Shown here: positions 1-9,228 of the stretch, piece after piece
Numbering within the stretch: the first letter of the stretch is position 1
Layout of the letters: each line of letters begins with the position of its first letter
Source of the DNA: Aplectana chamaeleonis
Lineage: Eukaryota; Nematoda; Chromadorea; Rhabditida; Cosmocercidae
Length of the DNA: 64,000 nucleotides
Assembly: GCA_029168955.1 (NCBI GenBank)
Contig: JAPDOI010000020.1
Coordinates: 1,520,501-1,584,500 of the forward strand
Direction: 5' to 3'
Program-made: the position numbers and the translations under genes
Notes under the pieces: model-generated
Seen by the model: the letters and a program-made list of their open reading frames with translations, nothing else
Told to the model about the DNA's origin: nothing
Databases searched by the model: none

Positions 1-150
1 TAGCACCCTACCTGAGATTCGCGCTGGGTAGGCTTTGGTAGGTTGCTACCGTGGGTAGCAAGTTTCGTGAATCGCGCCATTTACGCGAATTTTGGTAGGA
101 AGCTACCCTTACCCAGCCTACCAGCGCTAAATTTCGTTGATGAATCCGGC
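1..150. mobile_element. Right end of a palindromic MITE (GGATTCATCAAC-end family), cut by window start
   Basis: The segment is closely similar to 29455-29630, including the shared blocks GGTAGGAAGCTACCC-like and CAGCGCTAAATTTCGTTGAT. It is internally palindromic: GGTAGC/GCTACC blocks recur on both strands. It ends in TTGATGAATCCGGCC, the same terminus found on the elements at 28.0-29.4 kb, so this is a non-autonomous DNA element of that family whose left end lies outside the window. No coding capacity is seen. Confidence 0.6.
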
Positions 151-660
151 CCCTGGCACGCAAAACATTGCGCGCGGTTTGAATTCTCGCGCCTGTCTGG
201 CGCCGCCCGCACCACACGCGAAATTGCACAAACATCGAGCTACCGTATGACTTGATCCTAAAAATAAACAGCCAATCATCTCTTCATCTCACACGTAGCG
301 CACTAGAATGGTTTGGGGGAGGATTGTTCGTGGAAAGGAGCTTCGGTTCGTTTAGTCCGACTTAACCCTGACTCCCTCTATGGGACTTCAGAAGAAGTCC
401 GTAGCCAGCTGGCTGTGAACTGAAAATCTTCTGGGCATGCTGCTTATACAGTGCCGATACTTTGCGTTCCTTATTGTACTTTGGTGCAAACTTGGTGCAC
501 GTATGTTATATTATACACGCACCGAATTCGCGTCAGCACACAACAAGGAACACGAAGCGTTTGCCATATCGGTGCAGACAGTAAGTATGTAACGTTGAAA
601 GGGCAGCGTAACTAGCTCGTACATAACTTTCGTATACACTTCTGTGCCGAATGATTCGAA

Positions 661-960
661 ACATAAAGTGTGCCCGCATGAGAATGGCGGCCCACGCGGC
701 CGGCGTGCTTGGCAGGCGGCCGTCGCATACGCCGCCCTCGGACGAGTGTTGGATTTCAACGACAGCCGTCCCCCCTCCCACCGTCTGCATCATGGCTGAT
801 TGATCGGCGCAGTGCTTGTTGCCAGCCGGTGCCGGCCCCGCTCAAAGTCCATGGCGGTGGGGACTTTTCGCATGCTCGTCCGAGAGCGGCGAACGCGACG
901 GCCGCCTGCCAAGCACGCCGACCGCATGGGCCGCCATTCTCCTTCGGACGCACCTTATGT
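661..960. mobile_element. GC-rich palindromic MITE with ~90-bp terminal inverted repeats
   Basis: The two ends are inverted copies: ACATAAAGTGTGCCCGCATG on the left matches the reverse complement of the right end (ACATAAGGTGCGTCCGAAGG), and the match continues through AGAATGGCGGCCCA and CGGCGTGCTTGGCAGGCGGC to about 90 bp per arm. A spacer of roughly 120 bp separates the arms. No transposase is present. Short open frames across it are by-products of the GC-rich palindrome. Confidence 0.7.
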
Positions 961-964
961 GTCC

Positions 965-2115
965 ACAAGTTACTTGTAAGTTATCTATGGGTTGTCAAGT
1001 TGCTAACATTTCAAATGAGGGTATTGAATTTGTTGTATGGTTTGGCGGAGAGAAAACTGCCACCAAACTTGCCCTGGAGTAACAACTCGCAGATAAGTTG
1101 AACGCGAATATTTAACTTGTATGTAACCTCCCGCGACATTAGATGCTAGTGACTTAGAAAAGGGCCTCATAGCTAGCATGTAACTTGCCCAAATGTTGCT
1201 GATTAGGGATCGGGTCAGACCAGGCATGGGTCAGACCTTTATATTGTCAGGGAATGCTTTCGTTCATAGCTCCCTGATAAAAAATTAATTTGCAAAATTC
1301 TTATAATTAGTGTCTCAATGAAAAGGCTATATTATTGTCTGCTGGCCGTTTTCTTCGGTTTGGACGGGTTTTGATCGATCGGAAGACGGCTATATCCGAC
1401 GGGCTAAATACTGAGCAACTTTTGGGCGAATTATTTCTTGTTAACTCAGGAAGAATAGTGTGAGTTAAGTTACGTACCCTTGAGATTTCTAGGCCGACTA
1501 TTCCCGTTTTTTCAGCAGCTTGCTTGCGGGTTATTTGTCCATTGTTGAGTTGCTTGTATTGCGCAGGCTTATATGCTTCCATGAGAAGAATAGATGGCAA
1601 GCATCTTACCCAGGAATAATAAGTTGCAAGTATGTGGGACGAGAATATTTAACGTGCATGTACGGTAAACGCGGAGATATGTATGATGCAAACAACTTGA
1701 AAGGAGCTCCATAGCTAGCAAGAAGCTAGTCGGCAACTTCGAGACCACCTATCGTATTTTAGGAATCATTTAGGCAAGTTATTGGTAAGCATTCTGAAAT
1801 GGGCAGTGTAACTATGTATGTAGCAAGTACATACATAACTGCCCGAAATTTTTTAGCTGAATGTTCCAGTATGTATTTGCAACTTACTGCCACATTACTA
1901 GTTCTTGAATCAGTCATTTGCCGGGTTAAATCAGCGCTTCCAACTTACTTGTTTGCTCTGGCGGAGAAAATAACTGGCAAGTGAGTTTCCAAGTAGTGAA
2001 GGGTATTGCGTAAGTTGAATGCGGAAATTTGAATTGCTTCTAGGGTAAACGCGGGAGATGTGGTGCAAGCAACTTGAGCAGAACCTTCTAACTAGCGCGT
2101 AACTTGCTAAACGCT
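965..2115. repeat. Degenerate direct repeats rich in CAAGTTACTTG / AACTTGCATGTAAC
   Basis: Blocks recur three times in the same order and orientation at about 1039-1230, 1610-1740 and 1950-2115: CTGGCGGAGAGAAAA-like, AAGTTGAACGCGAATATTT-like, GGTAAACGCGGGAGATGT-like and CTAGCTAGC/GTAACTTGC. The palindromic core CAAGTTACTTG or near variants is scattered through it. The same core builds the satellite at 16.1-17.5 kb and recurs at 43.2-44.3 kb. No gene is supported here. Confidence 0.6.
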
Positions 2116-2364
2116 ATCTCCTTCGGCTCTATGTCACGCGCATATATATTTATACTGAAATTCAACTGGGAGTATTCAAAGTTCGGTGTTTTTCCACTTC
2201 TTTCAGTCAATTATCTCTTACAGAATATTCGCTTGACGTCAGTTTGATTGTGTCAAGGCAAATTTCCGTTATCTTGGCCCAATCAAACTGCTTCCTCCCA
2301 GGTGTTTTTATCAATAAAAGTTGATGAGAGAAGGATCTAGATCCTCAGATGTACAAACATGCAT
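2116..2364. other. Unassigned sequence downstream of the candidate minus-strand exon
   Basis: No repeat family recognised elsewhere in the window and no open frame of note. It would lie just 3' of the candidate minus-strand terminal exon. Confidence 0.3.
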
Positions 2365-2578
2365 TTATTTATGAACGAGTAAAGATGGGGGAGGGAATAT
2401 GCAATTTAATGAGCACATTTTGTGCTGTTTCCGTTTATCGCAGACGCTTTCAGCCCCAGGGGCCGAATCCATCATTGAAATTTCATCGCCGGTAAGCTGG
2501 CTAACAGCATCTCCGTGGTCTGCATTCTCATCGGCCGCCCCCTGCGGTAAAAATATTGGGAATCTAGCTTGATCTCTT
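2365..2578 (-). CDS. Candidate 3'-terminal coding exon of an unidentified gene
   Basis: I do not recognise the protein. Read on the minus strand, a consensus nematode acceptor TTTTCAG (2579-2585) is followed by an open frame of 70 codons (one base completes the split first codon) ending in TAA at 2365-2367. AATAAA overlaps the stop (2364-2369), as is common at compact nematode 3' ends. The segment is acidic and polar in its middle (for example GAADENADHGDAVSQ, residues 13-27, and LTGDEISMMDSAPG) and turns basic (DKRKQHK) before a short hydrophobic tail. Base composition differs from the surrounding AT-rich DNA and no repeat family of this window covers it. An internal acceptor-like CAG would start the exon 36 bases later. 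Upstream exons would lie at higher coordinates but I could not place one with good donor and acceptor sites. A chance open frame remains possible. Confidence 0.33.
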
Positions 2579-2589
2579 CTGAAAACCGT

Positions 2590-3390
2590 TGGACTTTAAC
2601 TTCTAGATTTCTCGATCCAACACATCATCTGAGGTAATGTCTTGTGTGCACAGCTGCTCCTTGTGACGAGTGGAGAGATTTTGTGGCTTTCATGGGGCCC
2701 TAAAATTTCGCCGTAAGAGCCTCTTGCCATATGGTTTTTCGCAGCTGAAATGACGAATAGGGATTTTATGAGGCATCCCCCCCCCCACCACCACCAGCGC
2801 AGTCTTTGAAAATACTCGAACCGAACGTTGCTCTCCTATATGTATAGCTTTTCCTTCTCTGCTCGTGGATCAATTCTAATGGGGGTTTCCGCTGTTTTTA
2901 GCCAGCAGCTGAAATTATCGGCATATCATTAAATTTTTTCCACTTCCAATTACGTCAGAGGCGATAAACACAGGAAGGTAATGGGTGTTATCGATTGCAC
3001 ACTCACCCATTTCCTTATTTTATCCAGGGGTAGAGCTGGCTGGCTAGGCAGCCATTTTTCTCACTGGATTTGCTTCCACTTATGTATGTCTGTCTATGTA
3101 GGAATTCCTATGCGTCTGAAATCACGAACTTTGCCGCTTGGAAGCGTGCACAGCGCGTTTTTTGTTCCCTTACGCGGAGATTTCTCCCTATTCATTCCTG
3201 GACATTGAGATTTCAAAGCGCACGGGATGGTGCAATGAGATTTCCCTTACTCTGCAGGCGCAGCCCACGTGAAATGGAGCAGAGGTTTTGCAGATTTGAT
3301 GCTCTGCTTCTTCTCCTTGCGTAATCGGTTATTCCTATTTCTTTCCCCTGACTGGGTCAACTACATATTTTACGATCTTGTACTTGTACC
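2590..3390. other. Non-repetitive stretch without a supportable gene
   Basis: Contains a C-rich run near 2777 and several acceptor-like ATTTCAG sites on the minus strand (for example near 2750), so it could be intron and exon sequence of the gene ending at 2365. Open frames found in it are short and lack consistent splice sites. I make no coding call. Confidence 0.3.
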
Positions 3391-3780
3391 TTACAGGCAC
3401 AGTCCAACCTCATAACCGAATTTTCGTTATCCCACTTATCTAAGAGAAAATTTCTCGCTGATTACAACGGTGTGTCCGAAGTCGTTCAGAACTCACCATG
3501 GACCGAGTTATGGCCTCTCAAAGATTCTGATTTTGAAAGACGAGAAGTTTGCGGACGAGTTGTCTCGAGCCTGTTTTTTCTCGTTATTCGCAGCTAGCGC
3601 ATCGGAGTAGGCCGAATTATTGAGCCAGTTAAAAAACGAATGGAAGAACTTTGATTTTGAATAAAATCAATCGCGCTACTCTTCCCTATTGAGATCGTAA
3701 GCTAGTCGGTGGGCGTCACCCATTTTTTCTTTGAAGGGGGCGTGGTCGACTTTTTTCCTCGCTTTGTCTCGCTTATTTAA

Positions 3781-4236
3781 AGGCACAGTACACCCTCATA
3801 TATGAATTTTGAGATTTTCATGTAATTGTGTAGAAAACCCCTGCTGTATAAAAAGTACCAAGTGCCAGATCTCATTCCCTCCAAATAAGCGAGATATAAG
3901 CGACCACCACAGGCCCGACCCCCTAACAGATTTTCGAACTCGATAGCGGCTAGATGGATGGATGAATTCCCACAAGTCGTCGTTCATAGGGCCATTACCG
4001 GACTGTCTCCTTATCCTGACTTTCTCTCACGCAACGATTGCGAATGAAGAGAAATACAGGCCTGAGACAACTCGTCCACCAATTTTTCACCCTCAAAATC
4101 TAGGCATATTTGAAGATCCATGAGTCTGTTCAAAGGAGGTCCAGGACGATTTCAGAGATACCACTGTGATCAGCGTGTGACTCCCTCCAAGATAAGTACA
4201 ATATCTGGAAATTATTTTTTTGGGTGTCCTGTGCCT
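3781..4236. mobile_element. TTAA-type MITE, AGGCACAGTACACCC ends
   Basis: Ends AGGCACAGTACACCCTCA (left) and GGGTGTCCTGTGCCT (right) are inverted copies. The element is flanked by TTAA at 3777-3780 and 4237-4240. The right TTAA is also the left TTAA of the next element, so the two abut across a single shared target. Nested inside the outer element 3395-4794. No coding capacity. Confidence 0.75.
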
Positions 4237-4240
4237 TTAA

Positions 4241-4705
4241 AGGCAGTGTTCACGATGATTTTTAATCCCGAGTTTTGCACTCGAAACAATGCATTGGCCA
4301 CCAAGTGTTACTGAAATTACAAAGAAACGGCGAGAAATGCTCTAACACGCTTACTTTCAGTTACATTGTTATCTGGCCTTGACTAGTTGTCCGGTTGAAT
4401 AAAAATGTTCACGGTGGTTGTCACCGGTGAAAAATGAGGTTAATCGGAAATGGAAGAATATTTCACGCAAAACAGTATTAGTCAGGGTCTGAAAGAAAGT
4501 AGGAAGGAACAGCGAGTAGAGAATTGCAAAAGACGGAACCACAAAAGATTGTATTGTAACAACGAACAGTTCCTGTGAGAGTAAAGAGTTTCGTGCCCTT
4601 CTGGGGCGCTTTTCTTCATTTCTTCGTCATTTCAGTTTTACCCGGGTGTCAAACAATCGATTTAGCAAGTGATCTCAAAATTGAAGTTTATGGTGAACAC
4701 TGCCT
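4241..4705. mobile_element. TTAA-type MITE, AGGCAGTGTTCACGAT family, copy 1
   Basis: Ends AGGCAGTGTTCACGATGAT and ATGGTGAACACTGCCT, flanked by TTAA at 4237-4240 and 4706-4709. About 465 bp. The interior matches the copies at 34091, 34750 and 35382, with shared blocks such as CACCGGTGACAACCACCGTG on the minus strand. A 66-codon open frame on the minus strand is shared with those copies but evolves like non-coding DNA (see rejected items). Confidence 0.8.
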
Positions 4706-4796
4706 TTAAGCGAATTGAGTTTTCGTGCTTGTCAGGATTGCAATACACGGCGGCCTATAATATCAAAAATTACCCCGGAGCTTGGACTGTGCCTTT

Positions 4797-6450
4797 AAGG
4801 GCTCCCAAGGAAATACTGTTAGTCAGCCAGGCTATTCCAAATGAAATGTACTTTTCTAGAACCATTTTTGAACGGAGAGCCGAGTAAGACTTTCTCATCT
4901 GCCTAAAACCACTCCGACTAGGGAAGTGTTTAGAGTGGTAAACAAACATCTGCGAAAACGACTAGTATCGTTAGTATCTCTTGTGGCTCAATACTAAAAT
5001 GCGCAGTATCCCGCCTCGAGCCTCGAGCATCAGGCATTTTTTTAGAAGTTTCGAAATATTCCCTCGGTTTTTGCCTAAAACTTGTATGTAGGGGTAATCT
5101 AGGGCGGAGAACACGAATCGGAAGTCCATTTGTCAAAATTCTGAAGTTTACTGTATGTAGGTTGCAGTAGATACCATGTCATTTGGCGGGCAAAACCCAC
5201 CTTAGTATTCTGAAAATCGACGAGCAGATCTCAAATCCGTATTCACCACCCCAAATAACCCCCGTATACAAGTTTTGAATAAAATCTGAAACTCTGATCA
5301 AGCTACCGTACAGCCACCGTAATCTACCTTAATCTGCCGAAAATCGATAAACGGACCACACTTTCGTGTTTAGCACTCCAAAATAACCCATAGAGAAACA
5401 TTTTGAGCCATTTTCATCGCAGAGTTTCAGAAATCGTTAAAAGTCGCGTTTTGGCCTCAAACTTTCCCCGTTTGGAGACTGGACGAATTCAGTCGAAAAC
5501 TTTGGAAAATCGACAGATAAACCCCAGATTCGTGATCATCGCCCCAATAAACCCCCCTGGGAGAATTTTCAGTCAAATCTGGAACATTTTTCTAAAACGC
5601 TTCCAGAGCCCTTAAATGGTAGAAATAAACGCCCAACCGAAAACCGGTACTAGTCCAAAACGCTGTCAATCTGGACAAAGTATGGAAAATGAGCCTTCAC
5701 CCAAGCTTCGCTCAGGAGGGTAGTTTTGAGCGCTGAACACATTTATGAGGTCCGCTTCCGGATTTTCCGAAGGCTAATGCACTTTCTGGAAGGTACAAAG
5801 GAAGGTAAAAAAACGATATTTGTAAGCTTCTAACTTCTTGGAGCCCGCAGCTCGGGGCGGGATACTGCGCAGTTTCACTATTGAGCCAGAAGAGACACTA
5901 ACGATCGTAGTCGTTTTGGCAGATGCGTTTACCACTCTAAGCACTTCCTTAGTGAGAAGAGTTATAGACGTTTTCCCCCTGATTTTCGTGCCCACTACAC
6001 CTTCCAAAACGCGTAGTAGTCTTCCGAAAATCTGAAAGCGGACTTCATAATCGTGCTCAGATCCCAAAATAGCCCCCTCTACTTGATCTCAGGTTTGACT
6101 CAAAATTCCTATGCAGGTGCTAGTTGGGGTGCTGTATACGAATTTGACGCTCATTTGTCGATATTGGATTTATTAGGGTAGTTCTTGCCACCTAAATTGC
6201 GTGGCAGACTCGTGTTTAGCATCCTGGATTGCCTCTGCATATAAGTTTTGAGCGAACACCCCAAAAAAGTTCAAAACACTAAAAATTCCGTCTAGATGGG
6301 TGTACCCTTGCATTGCTGCAGGGCTTTAGAAAACGCCTATACAATTTTTCAGGGTGGTTTCAGGCAGTCGAGAAAGGCGTATTTGGGCTCTACGTCCAAA
6401 ATGGAAATGGTAAAGTATATTTTATCCGGAATGGCCAGGCTGATTGAAAG
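4797..6450. repeat. R1 large interspersed repeat, copy a (left part; continues at 8247)
   Basis: R1 is my label for a repeat found in at least seven places in the window. Its end carries AGTCAGCCTGGCCATTCC followed by AAATGAAATGTACTTTTCTAG. Its interior repeats a unit around TTATTTGGGGTGCTGAACAC and TAGATTACGGTGGGTATACG on either strand. Here the minus-strand form TGAATACGGATTTGAGATCT-like occurs near 5230-5250, and the far end (TCCGGAATGGCCAGGCTGAT, from 6426) is the inverted copy of the near end. R1 is therefore a long element with inverted termini and internal degenerate repeats. It is split at 6451-8246 by a mariner. Confidence 0.65.
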
Positions 6451-6568
6451 TATTAGTTTGATGCAAACGTTTCCGGACTTTTCACGACTTTGGAAAAAAA
6501 ACACATTTATTTCTAAAAACAAACAAGGCTCACCCAACAAATTAATCTCTATCACATTCAGGGATTCA

Positions 6569-7530
6569 TCACCACCGATTGGGGAGATCATGAATTCCCA
6601 ATGCGTATAACTCTGGCTGTTTCGAGTCGAAGTATTCTTCTGGAGCCATCTTGACTTCGTCATCGTTAGTCTTCTGTTCTCCATCTAGGAAGTGCTGCAT
6701 CGAGCGAAACAGATGGTAGTTGGAACGGGCAAGATCTGGGCTATATGGAGGGTGAGGAAGAACTTCCTTGCCCAGGTCCAGCAGTTTCTGTCGGGTTATC
6801 CAAGATACGTGTGGCCGAGCATTGTCGTGAAGAAGGCGAACAGTGTCCATCCCAGGGCGATTAATGCGTATCGCCTCGGCCAAACGTTACAGCTGTGAAT
6901 AGTAGACCTCGGTGGTCACTGTGGTGTCCTGTGGAAGCAGCTCCCAGTGAATTGGTCCACGAATGCCCCATCAAACGCAGAGCATCAGGTTCCGCTGCTG
7001 CTTTTCCGGCTTCGGCGTGGTCCGCTCTACTTGTCCAACGTCTGTCCACGTCCGTTGACGCGGTATGTTGACGTACAGACACCACTTTTCGTCTTCTGTG
7101 ACAGTTTCGTCGAGCAGTGCATGTCTCCACACAGCGAAATTTGTCGCTCACGCTCAAAAAGTGGGGGACCCATACGTTGAGCTTGGAAACTTTTCCAATT
7201 GCAGCCAAGTGGACAAACGACAGTTGATTGAGCGCAGCCAAGTCTTCTGCTCATCTTCCGTGTGGTTTGGCTCGGATCGCCTTCCACCTGCTCGTGCAAG
7301 TCGTCGTTGTTGAGCTTCAATGGCCTTCCTGATCCCTCCTTGTCTTAGATATCTTACTGCCCAACTCTGAATTTGCTTAGCCAATCGTGTGCTGTAGTTT
7401 TAGAAACAACACCCTCGCCGAACGACTGCACCATGCGTAGATGGGAATCCGTAAGTTTCATCCCGGATTGGTAGTCGTAAAGAAGGCAGGTGCGAATTTG
7501 GTCGCGTCACAGCATTGGAAAACTTGACAT
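6569..7530 (-). pseudogene. Mariner transposase pseudogene
   Basis: In life this enzyme cuts and pastes the element at TA sites. On the minus strand the N-terminal helix-turn-helix part is readable (IRTCLLYDYQSGMKLTDSH, then FGEGVVSKTTAHDWLSKF), although an in-frame TGA follows only seven codons after the first ATG. The middle is spread over all three frames (VEGDPSQTTRKMSRRLG, then LAAIGKVSKLNVWVPHFLS), so there are several frameshifts. The C-terminal 104 residues (6569-6883) are open and contain LLHDNARPHVS and LPHPPYSPDLARSNYHLF. The spacing of 34 residues after the HDNA aspartate fits the mariner D,D34D triad, but the last acidic residue is Asn in place of Asp (RSNYHLF), so catalysis would be lost. 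It ends prematurely at DLPNRW. The gene is dead. Confidence 0.9.
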
Positions 7531-7579
7531 GTCGACGATTGTGCCGAAGGAATGAAAAAGCTTGTCGGTTCTGAATATA

Positions 7580-8118
7580 TTAGGTTGTCCGATAAGTTCT
7601 TGCCGTTTTTTTAAATTTTTCGTAATGTAATTGTAATATAATATAATAATATAATGTAATATAATGTAATGTAATAATGTAATATAATATGATATAATAT
7701 AATATTAATTTAATATATTTTTAATTTTTTTAAATTTTTTTAATTAATTTTTCAAATTTAATTTAAATTTAAATTTTTAAATTAAATTCTTCGCAAACCA
7801 ATATCGAGCAGTTCTTTCAGCTATGGCACCCTCTCCGTATACGGCAAAAATCTCTCTAGCAGCTTCCGTGGCTTTGGCACCTCGGTTAAACGCAAAAAGT
7901 AGATGGTGTCGAAAATGCTCGTTTTTGTCGACTTGACACTCCATTTAAATGCTCTAAAAATTAACAAAAACTAATCTAAACAAAAAAACCAAATAGACTT
8001 TCTTGTAGAGCGAAAAATTCTCTTTCGAATAACACAAAACATTGTACCAAAAAATTTCATTTCGATCGCTAATTTTTTAATTTAAAAAAAAACGGCAAGA
8101 ACTTATCGGACAACCTAA
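7580..8118 (-). mobile_element. Mini-mariner nested in the mariner 5' region
   Basis: Near-perfect inverted ends start TTAGGTTGTCCGATAAGTTC and continue through TTGCCGTTTTTTTAAA, with TA on both sides (7578-7579, 8119-8120). It is 539 bp long. The ends differ from those of the surrounding mariner, so it belongs to another mariner lineage. The segment at about 7615-7780 is an AT-rich run of TAATATAATG-like and AATTTAAATT units. The ends match so well that this insertion looks younger than its host. Confidence 0.92.
7777..7944 (-). CDS. Truncated mariner transposase: intact 55-residue HTH domain only
   Basis: The minus-strand frame starts at ATG 7942-7944 and stops at TAA 7777-7779. It reads as the N-terminal DNA-binding helix-turn-helix of mariner transposases: EHFRHHLLFAFNRGAKATEA, AAREIFAVYGEG and AERTARYWFAKN cover nearly the whole product. 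The catalytic DDE/D part is absent, replaced by AT-rich sequence. There is no frameshift or internal stop. Such a peptide could bind the element's ends without cutting them; whether it is made is unknown. It was probably left by an internal deletion. Confidence 0.7.
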   Translation of the reverse strand: MECQVDKNEHFRHHLLFAFNRGAKATEAAREIFAVYGEGAIAERTARYWFAKNLI

Positions 8119-8246
8119 TACATAAGCACTGATATGCTCTACATATATACAAAGAATGAAACCGGAAGTTTTTTTTATTCTTGAAGATAGCTGAAAAACT
8201 CTTGAAATGCTATAGAAACTCCGGAAACTTTTTCAACAAACTAATA

Positions 8247-8310
8247 GTTGCCTTGTCAGCACCCCACCATCTCCCAGGCAACTTGCCGCAGGTAACTTCC
8301 CGTTAATTGA
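8247..8310. repeat. R1 copy a, far end beyond the mariner
   Basis: TAGTTGCCTTGTCAGCACC resumes the R1 terminal sequence (compare the complement of CTGACAAGGGAATTACTAG near 60363) and runs into CAGGCAACTTGCCGCAGGTA, a CAAGTTACTTG-like motif also found next to other R1 copies. Confidence 0.5.
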
Positions 8311-9150
8311 GGAAAAAAGATGATTTTTGGTTTCGAGCGTTTTTTCTGAATGCTAGGACCCCTTAGCGAAAAATTGATAGAGTGTGCCTACATGTCAGGA
8401 GTCAAGAAGTGCTTTAATAATCGAATCCATCCGGCTTCAGAGAGAGGGAAAGGCATTGTGTAATGCAACTACTTTTCTCGCCACCCGTAAATGCGATTAC
8501 CTTTACCCTTTTCATGTGCTTACTGAAATCTGCAACCATAAGAGATCTGGCTTTTGCTCGCCGCTTGTCACCCTCTTGTACCATTCGAGCCACGTCTTCC
8601 CCTAAGTGTCACGCGGCTAGGAGCTGTAGGACATCTCTACCTAGATGTCACCTCCTTCACCTGAGGTAGCTTTCTGGTGGGTGAAGAGGGTTCCAAGGTG
8701 GCGAAAATACGTTGACGTGTTCGGAAACGAACACAGCACGGCTACCAGGCCGTCGTCTAATTTGCTACACGTCAATCTGCATTACCACCTTCCGTAATTG
8801 GCGCCAACGTAGACCCCACAGGCACTAGTGTGGCTCTTCGATTCGCCTACCCCGACTGGTGCTGGTTACCTGCCTGGGTTGCCTCTGCTTGGTCATTGGC
8901 CGGTTACTCGCTGCATACTGTCTATCTAACAGATGGCTCTACATAGTAGAGGTGTGTCTTGTTACTCTTTCTCTGCAAGGAGCAAAATCGTGCCGCGACG
9001 CGCTGCGTGGCGTTTTCGGACGAGTTTTCTGTGAAAAATGCATTCAATGAGATTTTTGAGTTTCATTTTCTCCGTAGACCCTTTTTTACCTCATTCAATG
9101 TTTATTCTCCCCGCATTCACGGCTTACTTTTTCAATTTAGCATACAAATT
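8311..9150. other. Unassigned region with a small hairpin (8695-8791)
   Basis: No gene is supported. An imperfect inverted repeat AAGGTGGCGAAAATACGTTG / its complement (AAGGTGGTAATGCAGATTG) with TGACGTGT inside bounds 8695-8791 and may be a short MITE. Other short open frames have no splice sites, homology or codon pattern to recommend them. Confidence 0.35.
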
Positions 9151-9228
9151 TGACACAATCAATTAGTCCAAGAATGCGCAACTGCATGATTTCATAGTTA
9201 CCTACCTTTGTTAACGACTGCCATTTGA

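Larger units (their letters stand above)
3395..4794. mobile_element. Outer TTAA-type palindromic element (contains two nested relatives)
   Basis: Terminal inverted repeats AGGCACAGTCCAA (left, 3395) and TTGGACTGTGCCT (right, ending 4794). The flanks are TTAC and TTAA, so a TTAA target duplication with one mutated copy is likely. Two shorter elements with related ends (3781-4236 and 4241-4705) sit inside. TTAA duplication with short palindromic elements is the habit of piggyBac-like elements and of the PALTTAA elements of Caenorhabditis. The family assignment is inference. Confidence 0.65.
6453..8244 (-). mobile_element. Mariner-family transposon, inactive, split by a smaller mariner
   Basis: A TA flanks each side (6451-6452, 8245-8246). 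The inverted ends are TTAGTTTGATGCAAACGTTT (left) and its diverged counterpart at the right (complement TTAGTTTGTTGAAAAAGTTT). Removing the inner mini-mariner (7580-8118) and its duplicated TA leaves about 1251 bp, the usual length for a complete mariner. It lies inside R1 copy a: the R1 sequence resumes at 8247 with GTTGCCTTGTCAGCACC. Confidence 0.88.

Noticed and set aside
1307..1600. A minus frame with a segment resembling a helix-turn-helix (GQITRKQAAEKTG).
   Set aside because: The resemblance covers only 13 residues, no transposon ends surround it, and the frame lies in a repeat-derived region.
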